A DNA stretch of 64,000 nucleotides, from assembly GCA_022571215.1 (NCBI GenBank), contig JACZYG010000013.1:22823-86822 (forward strand). Reading direction: 5' to 3'. A program made the position numbers and the translations under genes. This stretch comes from Fidelibacterota bacterium. Its GTDB lineage: Bacteria; Fidelibacterota; SORT01. This document shows, piece after piece, positions 43,712-52,246 of the stretch. The notes beneath the pieces are model-generated. The model made no database searches, was not told the origin of the DNA, and saw only the letters and a list, made by a program, of their open reading frames with translations. The first letter of the stretch is position 1. Each line of letters begins with the position of its first letter.

Positions 43712-43727
43712 GCTTATATTGTGTCAA
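43699..43727 (-). promoter_or_regulatory. Sigma70-type promoter of the sulfur cluster
   Basis: On the minus strand: TTGACA (43727-43722), a 17-base spacer, and TATATT (43704-43699). This is a near-consensus promoter about 60 bases before the ArsR start codon, overlapped by the operator. Confidence 0.75.
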
Positions 43728-43837
43728 GCATTATTTAGATTTTTGTGACTATTTACTTAAGAAAGCTGTTTGTCGCCACGATATTTGCCAATTATTGTTC
43801 ACTTAACGTTCACATTAAGCGACCAACGATCAAGATG

Positions 43838-44266
43838 TCATAGCAATTTACGGAGAACTTTGGAAATACCGCGTAATACACCCCGGGTAATTGCCGGATA
43901 ATCTTCCATTAAGTCAAAAAGATCGGAATGACCGACACGGAGAAGTGTAGAATCCGATAAAGCCATAGCATGTGTTGCTCTTTGTCTTTCTTCCACCAAT
44001 CCGACTAAACCAAAACTTTCATTCTGAACGGCATGGAAAATTTCACGCTCTTCTCTGGAAATCCTGATCTTGCCCAATGCCACGAGATACAGATAAACCG
44101 AAGGATCTCCTTCCGTAAATATTATTTCACCTTTTGCGACAGAAATTTCATTAGCAATTGAGGCTACATGAAGAAGTGATTCCGGAATTGCTTCCGAAAA
44201 AATATCAACCTTCTTAATGAAGAGTATTTTTTCTATGGTAGTCGGAAATATTTTTGCGTCTGGCAC
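43838..44266 (-). CDS. Cyclic-nucleotide-binding-domain protein
   Basis: A 142-residue protein that is almost wholly a cNMP-binding domain (KGEIIFTEGDPSVYLYLVALGKIRI, FGLVGLVEERQRATHAMALSDSTLLRV). The phosphate-binding cassette is atypical (SFGLVGLVEERQRATHA instead of the usual FGE...R(S/T)A), so ligand binding is uncertain. There is no DNA-binding domain. It starts at GTG, 13 bases after the NTT-HEAT gene; in other genomes a cNMP domain is, as I recall, fused to that carrier, so the two probably work together. Confidence 0.82.
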   Translation of the reverse strand: MPDAKIFPTTIEKILFIKKVDIFSEAIPESLLHVASIANEISVAKGEIIFTEGDPSVYLYLVALGKIRISREEREIFHAVQNESFGLVGLVEERQRATHAMALSDSTLLRVGHSDLFDLMEDYPAITRGVLRGISKVLRKLL

Positions 44267-44279
44267 TATTAAAATCTCC

Positions 44280-47039
44280 TCAAACTGCTCTTAATAATTT
44301 AAGAGAGTATTCCGCGGTTTCCCTGATTACATTGTTTTCAGAAAATAATCCATTTTCAGCCAAAAGCTTTAGTTCGTTTATTTTATTGATACCGATCGTA
44401 TGCAATACGGCTATTTTTAACCAAATATCAGGTTCTTTATAAAGTTCCGTAATAAGCTGAACGAACGGTTTTTTTTCTATGCCAAAGCGCGCGCGCCCGA
44501 TTTCCACTTTTCGCTTACTTGAAGTATCATCTACAATCTGTAAAATTAATTCCTTTAAATCAATGTCGAGAACATTGTCCAAAAGTTCATAAGCGTTAGC
44601 TCTTAAAGTTTTTTCACCCTGTGTGATAGCATGATATGCTTGATATATATCGCTTGGATCATATATCAGAGCAAGAATCCTGAATATCCGTTCAAAACTG
44701 TATTCCAATCTGCTTTGGAGAGTTGTGAATAGAAGATCATCTGTCTGATTCTTTTTCTCAACTTCGTTATTTTCCATGATAATTCCGAGTAATTCGTAAT
44801 AACGTCGTACTTCTTCGATTAAGAACTTTTTTAGCGAACCGGTTTCGATATTAAGTTCGGGATTCCTGTTATGAAGTTTATTTAATGATTTGATAATGTT
44901 ATACCGCAGGTAAGGAGAATCATGCCCTAAGTTGGAGATTAAATATTTAACGGCCATTTCTTCCGGAATCTTTCCGAGAACTCTCGCAATCGCGCTTCGC
45001 GTATCAATATTTTGTGACTCATCAGATAGAGCGTTTGAAAGTAAGGTAATAATGCGCTTGCCATACTTTGCAAGAGCATTACGGGCAAGAGTTACTGTTT
45101 TTTTATCTGTAAGGTTTTCTATTAAATATGGTACAAGACTTTCAGCTTGTACCTTCTGAGAGGCTTTTATGGCTGCTATTCTAACGATGGAATCTTTATC
45201 CTGTAAAAGATTTATAAGATTATCATGCAAGGGTGAGGGTGATTTTACTGACGATAACGAACGCGCTAATTCGGTTTTAACAAGAGTTTGATCAGCATTT
45301 TTGTCCGAAAGAAGATTGTCAATATACTCTTGAACTTTCCCGAGCTCTTCTTTTGGAGTACTGTTTGCCACGCATACGATCGCAGCGCATCTAACCCGGA
45401 TATCCGGACTGTTTAAAAATGAACTTAATTGTATTTCCTTGTCTTTGTCCGAATACATGCAAACGTATTGAATAGCGTCTGAAAGCACTCCATAGTTTTC
45501 GTCTGAGAGAAGTTTTTCAATATCAGGAAGGAATGAAGGATCCCCTATCTTAGAAAAAAGTTTTATTGTGCGCTGGCGAATTTCCGGCAGCTTATTTGTC
45601 AACAGTGGTTTTAAAGTGGGAACCAAAGATTTGAATGATGTAGACTCCAGCATTTTTAATGCGTATAAAATTGTATCGTTATCTTGACTTTTCAGCGCTT
45701 CAGAAAGCATTTGGGAAGTGGATGCATCTATGGTTCTTGATAGCGCATGCTCAGGGAGAATTTCTCTTGAACGAAGAAGATCACGGACGGAATTTAAATA
45801 TTCCTTTTTGAGTCCGAAAGTTGTAAAAATCCAAAGAAGGATGATTAGTATGGATATGCCAGCCATATGTACTATGCCAAGACCGAAAAATGTAGTACTT
45901 ACTATTATAATAATTCCGGCAATACCCCTGGCGAATCGTTGCAGAAAAATATCAAGGAGTGGTTTCACTTTAAGTTTTAAATTTAACGGTATAGGCAGGT
46001 ACATTATTTCGCGGGTGGAGTTGTCTAAAGAATATTTCAGGCTGCCATCTGTAATTTTGAGTAAAATCGCGGATAACAATACAGGGTAAATAAACATACC
46101 GAAAGAACCAATAAGTAATCCCAATGGCAGTATTATGAGGGAAATACCGATTCCGTAACGTTTTAAAACCATACTGGTCAGAAAAACCTGAATTATCAGT
46201 GATGTAACGTTCATCAAAGCAAAAAACGAACCGAAAAACGCAGTTCTTTCATCAATTGTGCTAAACGATTTTTCTATAATTAAGTTGAATTCATAATCGA
46301 TAAAACTCGATACCATGATATTTAGAGTTATGATTATTCCGATAAGTTGCAGGTGTTTGGATTTTAAGATTATCTTGGAGACGGATTCATCTTGTTGATC
46401 AGGTTTAGAGTCAGCTGTTGAATCCACCTGAGTTATCCGTGTTTTGCTGTTTAGCCTATCGGCAATGAAAACTATAAATATCAATATTCCGGCGGAGACA
46501 AGAAGAAGATTTTCTGTTCCTATGGAAGTTGCAATGCTATTAGTTATTCCGCCACCGGTAATGCCACCGAGAATTCCGCCGCTGCCGATAAACCCGAATA
46601 GCCGTTTTGCCTGTGGCGCTGAATAGATAACGTTAGCCGTCATCCAAAATTGTGATATAAGTAATACTGAATAAACGCTGACCCATATATAAAACAAAGC
46701 TGAGAACCAGTCTACGTTTAGCTTAAACAGCTCACGAAAAAGAATGAGGTTTAGTAAAAAAAATATGATAGTGCCCGAAACAAGATATCTCTTATCAAAA
46801 TATTTTGATAGATTATTATATAAAAATACAACGAAACCGATTATTGATGCTGTTCCGATATATACCCAGGGTAAATTTTTTGCACCGAGTTGTTCCAAAA
46901 AAAGTGAATTTCTGACCGGTTTAAGAATGTAATACGATGCGATAATCGCAAAGAAGTAGAAAAACATCAATATTGATGTACCTATCTCATCATCCCGGAT
47001 ATCTATAACTTTTCTTAGCAGTGATTTAGCGCGAATCAT
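44280..47039 (-). CDS. NTT/MFS-type carrier with C-terminal HEAT repeats
   Basis: A 919-residue inner-membrane protein. Residues 1-415 hold about 12 membrane segments related to ATP/ADP translocase-type (NTT) carriers (YYILKPVRNSLFLEQLGAKNLPWVYIGTA). Residues about 440-919 are HEAT-like helical repeats (RQRTIKLFSKIGDPSFLPDIEKLL and others). Such fusions occur in free-living bacteria, where the substrate is unknown. With the following cNMP-binding protein it may form a nucleotide-responsive transporter. No ribosome site is evident at the ATG. Confidence 0.82.
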   Translation of the reverse strand: MIRAKSLLRKVIDIRDDEIGTSILMFFYFFAIIASYYILKPVRNSLFLEQLGAKNLPWVYIGTASIIGFVVFLYNNLSKYFDKRYLVSGTIIFFLLNLILFRELFKLNVDWFSALFYIWVSVYSVLLISQFWMTANVIYSAPQAKRLFGFIGSGGILGGITGGGITNSIATSIGTENLLLVSAGILIFIVFIADRLNSKTRITQVDSTADSKPDQQDESVSKIILKSKHLQLIGIIITLNIMVSSFIDYEFNLIIEKSFSTIDERTAFFGSFFALMNVTSLIIQVFLTSMVLKRYGIGISLIILPLGLLIGSFGMFIYPVLLSAILLKITDGSLKYSLDNSTREIMYLPIPLNLKLKVKPLLDIFLQRFARGIAGIIIIVSTTFFGLGIVHMAGISILIILLWIFTTFGLKKEYLNSVRDLLRSREILPEHALSRTIDASTSQMLSEALKSQDNDTILYALKMLESTSFKSLVPTLKPLLTNKLPEIRQRTIKLFSKIGDPSFLPDIEKLLSDENYGVLSDAIQYVCMYSDKDKEIQLSSFLNSPDIRVRCAAIVCVANSTPKEELGKVQEYIDNLLSDKNADQTLVKTELARSLSSVKSPSPLHDNLINLLQDKDSIVRIAAIKASQKVQAESLVPYLIENLTDKKTVTLARNALAKYGKRIITLLSNALSDESQNIDTRSAIARVLGKIPEEMAVKYLISNLGHDSPYLRYNIIKSLNKLHNRNPELNIETGSLKKFLIEEVRRYYELLGIIMENNEVEKKNQTDDLLFTTLQSRLEYSFERIFRILALIYDPSDIYQAYHAITQGEKTLRANAYELLDNVLDIDLKELILQIVDDTSSKRKVEIGRARFGIEKKPFVQLITELYKEPDIWLKIAVLHTIGINKINELKLLAENGLFSENNVIRETAEYSLKLLRAV

Positions 47040-47362
47040 AATTAAAAATATAATATTTTGAACCGAAAAGTGGTAATGAAATGAGCAACTATTGTTGAGA
47101 CCTAATTAAATAGCTCACGGCTGAATAACTTCAGTAACTATTCTTTCAGATAATTATTATTCCTTTACAGATTTTATAATTTTGTTCAATATTCAATCTT
47201 CATCATCCCTTTCGGTAATCTCATTACAAACAATCCTTTCAATTGATCTTTCTAACAGCGGTCAGGTGGTAGTATAAACGAATAACAGAGAAAATAATGT
47301 GAGAAAACCTACAATTGTTAAATAGATGGCGTTCGTAATTATGAAAAAGTGTAATTAGTTGC
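47040..47362. other. Intergenic region, nothing recognised
   Basis: AT-rich stretch between the cytochrome/cupredoxin cluster and the NTT-HEAT gene, which it should contain the promoter for. I see no clear hairpin, gene or RNA. Confidence 0.4.
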
Positions 47363-48127
47363 TCATCTGCCCTTTGGTTTTATTACAAAATCCAGAGCGG
47401 AATCATCACCCTCGGTGATTGTTACCTGTTTTTCCATATTACCGAGAGCTTCATGCCATGCTTTTATAGTGTAAGTTCCGGGAGGGATACCATCTATACT
47501 GAAGTTGCCTTTTTCATCGGTTACCGAGTAATACGGTTGATCTTTCAGGAGAATGACATAGGATACCATCCAGTCGTGTACGTCGCATTTAAGTTTTATT
47601 ACTCCCGGTTCCGTAAATGTTTTTGTCAGGCGTTTTTTGAATTTAGGTTGAGCGATGTTGAACAGTGTCTTTTTCCCTAAATAGCTGTGAATGTTATGCA
47701 AGATCCCATCTTTATTCAATACTGTAAGACTGATTCCGTCGTCTCCCAATTCGGCTACTTGCATGTGAGGAGAGTACTCACAGCCGATTTGTTCAATAGT
47801 GATTTTCGCTTGCGGAGAAGAAACCTTACCATCTTTGACTCCTTCGATAGTCACGAGGACATTCTTAAGACCTTTGTTTTGACGGTTTACGATAAAAGTG
47901 GGTGATTTTTTTATGTTGCCGCATACTTCGTTGTCTTTAGAAACCCTGATTCTTTTGCTCTTAGGATAGGATTCTTCGAACTTAATTACACCTGACACAC
48001 TTCCTGTTTTCTCAGGTAAATAGTTTGAATTACGAGAGAACCCGAGTATAAAAGTTGAGATAACCAGCAAAAACAAGATTGTCTTTCTGCTTTGAAAAAA
48101 GTTTATGTGCTGCAATTGATTCTCCAT
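47363..48127 (-). CDS. Exported cupredoxin-like protein with carboxypeptidase-regulatory-like domain
   Basis: About 254 residues with an N-terminal membrane or signal segment (TILFLLVISTFILGF). The middle has a cupredoxin-like pattern with candidate copper ligands (HNIHSYLG, then LKCDVHDWM: Cys-x-x-His). The C-terminal about 70 residues form a CarboxypepD_reg-like domain (SVTDEKGNFSIDGIPPGTYTIKAWHE). Start at MENQLQ; a longer start overlaps the cytochrome gene by 16 bases. Following a triheme cytochrome c gene, it is likely a periplasmic electron carrier or a copper protein of the same chain. Confidence 0.75.
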   Translation of the reverse strand: MENQLQHINFFQSRKTILFLLVISTFILGFSRNSNYLPEKTGSVSGVIKFEESYPKSKRIRVSKDNEVCGNIKKSPTFIVNRQNKGLKNVLVTIEGVKDGKVSSPQAKITIEQIGCEYSPHMQVAELGDDGISLTVLNKDGILHNIHSYLGKKTLFNIAQPKFKKRLTKTFTEPGVIKLKCDVHDWMVSYVILLKDQPYYSVTDEKGNFSIDGIPPGTYTIKAWHEALGNMEKQVTITEGDDSALDFVIKPKGR

Positions 48128-48135
48128 TCTGAAAA

Positions 48136-49179
48136 CTATTCGAATTCCCATTTAGCGCTTTCGGGAACGATACTGTTAAGGAAAGCAAGCAAGTCATCCA
48201 ATTCGCTCTCGTCCAATGCGTCATTCCAAGGTGGACAACTGAAAGGGGGTGTTTGCCCGTCAGCATCTATTTTAAGGGGTATTGAGCCTTGCATAATAAT
48301 CGCGGCAAGGTCTTCTTCCTCGAAATCTATGTATGACGTGTTTATCGGTGGGACAAATCCGTCCGGCTGGGCATTAGGATTTCTTTCTCCCTCATCAAGA
48401 TTAGGACCGTGACAGCTCCAGCAAGCCAATCTTTCCGACACGAGTCTGCCTCGTTCACGAGGACGAGCGTCCAGGAAAAACGCTGTGATCGATTCCCATT
48501 CCCTCGAAGTTTCATTTTCGCCGCCGGTTAAAGATTCTAAATAAGTTACCAATGCTTCGATTTCGCTTTCTTCGAGATGATAGTTCGGCATGAAAGTGTT
48601 CGGCTTATACGCGTCTGGGTCGCGAAGCCATACAGTCTCCCAATCTCTCGTTTTTCTTATTCCCAGCCAAGTCAAATTGGGTCCGTTAAATCGACCTGTT
48701 TTACCAATTCGGTGACATGCAAGGCAATCATACGATTGAAAAAGATCTTTTCCTGCCTCTAATAGATTTGAATTTCGCGCCAGAATTTCGGTGCCGTCTA
48801 TTTCACGTTTCATCTCTTTTAAATACCCGACGATAGTTTCTATCTCTATGTCGGAAAACTGGAAATTTGGCATCTTTGTACCGGGTTTAACTTCATTTGG
48901 ATCTTTAAGCCATTTGCGCAGCCATTCAACGGAACGACGGTTTGATACCTGATTGAGGATCGGACCAACTGTTCCGCCTGATTTTCCAATGGTATGGCAT
49001 ATATTACAGTTCTTCTGCTTGACAATATCGCTTTTAAGAAAACGCTCTGCGGCTTTTAAATACGCGGTGTCTTTTTTCTTATCGGCAGCGCCGGCTTCGG
49101 CAGTAATTGCCGCCGAAAAAAGCATAAGAAATATTAACGTTCTCATAGATAAGATTGCCTTGGAAATTTTAGAGGTCAT
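48136..49179 (-). CDS. Triheme c-type cytochrome
   Basis: A 347-residue exported protein (signal TLIFLMLFSAAITAEAGA) with three CxxCH sites: C58-H62, C152-H156 and C253-H257. The first two lie in duplicated cytochrome c domains with axial methionines in GTKMPNF and NTFMPNY; the third domain is less alike. It is probably periplasmic. Downstream of two monoheme lipoprotein cytochromes, it could carry electrons to a terminal oxidase or reductase. The start is not fixed by a ribosome site; MRTLIF is an alternative. Confidence 0.85.
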   Translation of the reverse strand: MTSKISKAILSMRTLIFLMLFSAAITAEAGAADKKKDTAYLKAAERFLKSDIVKQKNCNICHTIGKSGGTVGPILNQVSNRRSVEWLRKWLKDPNEVKPGTKMPNFQFSDIEIETIVGYLKEMKREIDGTEILARNSNLLEAGKDLFQSYDCLACHRIGKTGRFNGPNLTWLGIRKTRDWETVWLRDPDAYKPNTFMPNYHLEESEIEALVTYLESLTGGENETSREWESITAFFLDARPRERGRLVSERLACWSCHGPNLDEGERNPNAQPDGFVPPINTSYIDFEEEDLAAIIMQGSIPLKIDADGQTPPFSCPPWNDALDESELDDLLAFLNSIVPESAKWEFE

Positions 49180-49214
49180 AAATTATTCGTTGCGCAGCAG
49201 GTAAATTGTATGAT

Positions 49215-49244
49215 TAGCACACCCCACATTTGTGGAGTGTGCTA
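49215..49244. other. Hairpin between cytochrome genes
   Basis: An 8-bp stem TAGCACAC/GTGTGCTA plus a second helix (CCAC/GTGG), one mismatch between. It lies between two cytochrome genes of the same strand. There is no U-run on the minus strand, so it more likely stabilises or processes the transcript than ends it. Confidence 0.5.
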
Positions 49245-49306
49245 TGAGAGTAATATAAAGAAAGCTCCCCTCGTTCTTCTTTAAATAAGTAACAGGTACC
49301 GTTCTG

Positions 49307-49885
49307 CTAATTGCCCATACTACCGCCGACATGAACTTCATCTCCATCACTGAAGGAAGATACGTAGGCGGCTAAATTGAACGATTCAGGACTATCCAAG
49401 GGCAATCTCTTACCTTTGAGAAACATTCGGATACAATTGTTATTCATCTGGGCAAGCGTTATTACGTTATCGTTCGGAACTTTGAATTTTGGAAATCTCG
49501 CTGATGCGCCGATCAGACTCGGAATGGGGATTACATATGGACCATGCCCCATTTTCTTCTTTATTTCAGCCTCTCCACCGGTAGTCGCTCCTGAGGGATG
49601 ACATGAATTACAAGATGTGCCGCTACTACCTAAATTGGCATCATAGAAAAGCTCTTTACCAAATCTAACACCTTCGGCTTGCTTTTTCATCGCATTCATC
49701 TTAGCGGCTTTCATATCTCCCATCGCTTTATCTATATTTGCCAACGCCATTTCCATATCGCCGGAATGACGAGGTCCAAATTTTTCAGCTTTGTAACGCG
49801 CAGTATTGCTCGAACAGCCGAGTAAGAAAAGTAATAAGAACAGACTACCGCTAATCAGCAGTGTTATGTTTTTGTTCAAGTACAT
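49307..49885 (-). CDS. Monoheme cytochrome c lipoprotein, copy 2
   Basis: 192 residues; lipobox LLGC with C24, heme site CNSCH at 92-96 in GTSCNSCHPSG, and conserved tail blocks IPIPSLIGASARFPKFKVPNDNVITLAQMNNNCIRMF. GGAGGT precedes the ATG. It is a tandem paralogue of 49911-50459. The layout (FGKELFYD...SCNSCHPSG...LAAYVSS) is that of small cytochromes such as SoxX- or TsdA-like domains; a redox role in sulfur oxidation is possible but unproven. Confidence 0.83.
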   Translation of the reverse strand: MYLNKNITLLISGSLFLLLFLLGCSSNTARYKAEKFGPRHSGDMEMALANIDKAMGDMKAAKMNAMKKQAEGVRFGKELFYDANLGSSGTSCNSCHPSGATTGGEAEIKKKMGHGPYVIPIPSLIGASARFPKFKVPNDNVITLAQMNNNCIRMFLKGKRLPLDSPESFNLAAYVSSFSDGDEVHVGGSMGN

Positions 49886-49910
49886 AAATTTACCTCCGTA
49901 ATTATAATCT

Positions 49911-50459
49911 TTATTGGCTCTGGCTCATCATTCCGCCAACCTGCACGGTCTCTCCATTGCTTAGAGAGGCTACATAGGTTTCGAGCGACCAGGCTTCGGG
50001 CGTATTGAGATCCAAACCCTTACCTGACATAAACATGCGCATACAGTTATTATTCATCTGTTGTAGTGTTATGACCGCATCATTCGGAATTTTATATTTT
50101 GGAAAGGAACTTGATGCGCCGACTAAAGATGGTATCGGTATCTTATATTCCCTCATCGGAATTTGGGCTTCCCCGCCTGTGCTTGTTCCCGAGGGATGGC
50201 ATGAATTACAGCTTAGACCGTTTGTTCCTTCACCCGTTAAGGGGTCATTAAACAATTTTTCTCCCGTTGCAAGCGCAGCGGATTGTTTTGACTTTACATA
50301 GCTTCGTTTTTCAGATGCGCTCCTGGCCATCATTTTGTCCATGTTTTCCATCGCGGACATCAAATCCTCCATTCCCATCATTTTCACCATCATACTGCAC
50401 GATGAGAACAGGAGAGACGAAACCAGCAAAGCGCCAAATAAATTACTTTTTCGTTTCAT
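49911..50459 (-). CDS. Monoheme cytochrome c lipoprotein, copy 1
   Basis: 182 residues; lipobox FSSC with C21, a Met-rich N-terminal stretch (MMVKMMGMEDLMSAMENMDKMM), heme site CNSCH at 84-88, and the tail IPIPSLVGASSSFPKYKIPNDAVITLQQMNNNCMRMF shared with copy 2. GGAGGTTTC precedes the ATG. First gene of the cytochrome cluster; the pair arose by tandem duplication. Confidence 0.83.
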   Translation of the reverse strand: MKRKSNLFGALLVSSLLFSSCSMMVKMMGMEDLMSAMENMDKMMARSASEKRSYVKSKQSAALATGEKLFNDPLTGEGTNGLSCNSCHPSGTSTGGEAQIPMREYKIPIPSLVGASSSFPKYKIPNDAVITLQQMNNNCMRMFMSGKGLDLNTPEAWSLETYVASLSNGETVQVGGMMSQSQ

Positions 50460-50997
50460 GAAACCTCCAGCATTTTCTTAATTAACTGAACCAGCGTATC
50501 TGACTTTTGAAAGTCATCTATGAATATTTTTACAATAAATTTATTATTGTCTATATTCGGAACTGCGATATTCTATAACTGTAATTTTCATTACAAAAGA
50601 GAATATTACTTGATAAAATAGACCTGAGTCGCAAAATTGTTCGGAATTGATCTTAACTGAATCGTATTATTAGATATTCCGCTTTAAAAATATATCAAAA
50701 ACCGGGAATGCATGTGACCAAATAACGTCATAAAACATCCCATAACGCCCTTGGGGGAAACTATTACGTATAGTAAATGATGGGTTTGCATAATCTCTGG
50801 AAGCCCTTTATTCACAACGTTTACAAGTGTGCTGCCTCGCGGAATCTTCCGTTGGTCACGGAGGACTTTTGAGAGTTCCTTTAGAAGAACCACAGCCTAT
50901 TAGCAATACAAAGGAACTGATTTTTAGGCTTAGTATTGAACTTAGTCTCTTCATCGATAATTTCGTTTTTTTGTCTCTTTAATCATCTCTGAATTTT
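50460..50997. other. Intergenic region with a possible tiny lipoprotein gene
   Basis: The region should hold the promoter of the cytochrome cluster. On the minus strand 50954-50856 encodes 32 residues with a convincing lipoprotein signal (ISSFVLLIGCGSS), ending at TGA; the frame then runs 15 more codons with a CKRC pair to TAA at 50808. There is no ribosome site and no clean SECIS-like hairpin, so it may be a small lipoprotein, a relic or chance. Confidence 0.35.
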
Positions 50998-52236
50998 TCA
51001 GCGTAATTGTCTAAACTCGTCACTGTTGACTATTCTCCCCTTACGCTTCTTAATTTTTGATTTCAGCTTTGTGAGTTCATCGAGCCGCTCTTTAAACGGG
51101 TCTGTTAGCGAGAACTCCGGATCGAAAAAGTCTTTCTCCATGGCTGGATGTTTTGAAAGCCTTTCAACGAGGTTCTTGTATTCTGTCGCCACCCAGCCCG
51201 CTCTGTAAGCGTATATCGAGCCCAGCCTGTCGGCATTTTTTTCATATTCATCTATATAGCCCCGATTCACGACGTCATATATCGCCAGAGCGAGATTTTC
51301 TATCCGCTTCTCCATCTGACTCAATCCCGTAAGATGTTTGACCTCGGCGAACGCCATTTCAGCTGATATTTCAGTTTTACGTTTTTCGAGTTCCATCGCG
51401 GCATGCCGGTGCACTATGTGCGCGACCTCATGACCGAGAAGACCGGCAAGTTCCGCCTCGTTCTTCACCATCTTCCATAGCTCATCCGAGATGAATATCA
51501 TCCCGTTAGGAGTCGCGTATGCTGCGGGTCTATCCGAGTGGAACAGATATACCCTCACCGACAGATTCGGCGCTTCCGACTGCCTCACAAGGGCGGTTGC
51601 TATCAGACTCAGGTAAGCCTCGATTTTTCCGTCTTGAATAAGTTTTCCCCTTACCAAAGAGGTGGCGATGTAAAGTCCTAACTCCCTTTCTAAGAAGCTG
51701 GCATGCACCGGTTTTGTAAATCGTCTCAACTTCCGGTCACCCGACCACCTTTTCTCCCCTTTAGATCCGTAATGCCTCTTTACGAAATCGTACCACATCT
51801 GCGGAGTGATCAGCTGCCGGTCCAACGCAAGGATATCGCCTTTCCCTTCGACTATCGCCTCCCTGTATCGGTCACCGAACCCCTTAACCGCCGAGACTAT
51901 CACAACCTGGCTCACCTTGACGCCTTCCTTCGATTCCTTCAATCTTTTCAGATAATCACTTTCAACCCTGTCCCTTCTCAAAACATTTTCCGAGATCCAT
52001 CCCGATTCGCCGTTTACGATTTTTATTTCGACCCATCCTTCCTGTTTGCCCAGGATAGTCATTTTTTCAGGTTCTTCAGTGATTTTCACAACAGGATAGA
52101 ATGAACCGGCGCCGCTCCTCAGAACAGTGCCATAAGGTAAGACGCCGTTTTGAGTTTGAACAAAGTTAACGGTAGAGCCAAAGATCATAAGATAGTTGAC
52201 AAAGATAATTTTAATTAGTGCTGATAATAGTACCAT
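50998..52236 (-). CDS. M48-family zinc metalloprotease with SH3-like domain
   Basis: A 412-residue protein. An N-terminal hydrophobic segment and a bacterial SH3-like domain (VLRSGAGSFYPVV...GWVEI...GWISENVL, about 30-90) are followed by an M48 peptidase domain with HEVAH (zinc ligands and catalytic Glu) and the third ligand in EYEKNADRLG. GGAGTAGAA precedes the ATG. It is probably a periplasmic, BepA-like quality-control protease. It lies just downstream of the CHASE2 cyclase gene (10 bases) and is likely co-transcribed. Confidence 0.88.
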   Translation of the reverse strand: MVLLSALIKIIFVNYLMIFGSTVNFVQTQNGVLPYGTVLRSGAGSFYPVVKITEEPEKMTILGKQEGWVEIKIVNGESGWISENVLRRDRVESDYLKRLKESKEGVKVSQVVIVSAVKGFGDRYREAIVEGKGDILALDRQLITPQMWYDFVKRHYGSKGEKRWSGDRKLRRFTKPVHASFLERELGLYIATSLVRGKLIQDGKIEAYLSLIATALVRQSEAPNLSVRVYLFHSDRPAAYATPNGMIFISDELWKMVKNEAELAGLLGHEVAHIVHRHAAMELEKRKTEISAEMAFAEVKHLTGLSQMEKRIENLALAIYDVVNRGYIDEYEKNADRLGSIYAYRAGWVATEYKNLVERLSKHPAMEKDFFDPEFSLTDPFKERLDELTKLKSKIKKRKGRIVNSDEFRQLR

Positions 52237-52246
52237 TTCTACTCCA

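Noticed and set aside
50808..50954. A third selenoprotein: tiny lipoprotein with TGA followed by a CKRC pair
   Set aside because: No clean hairpin with a G at the loop start at the right distance, no ribosome site, and only 15 codons after the TGA; kept as a possible small lipoprotein or relic.
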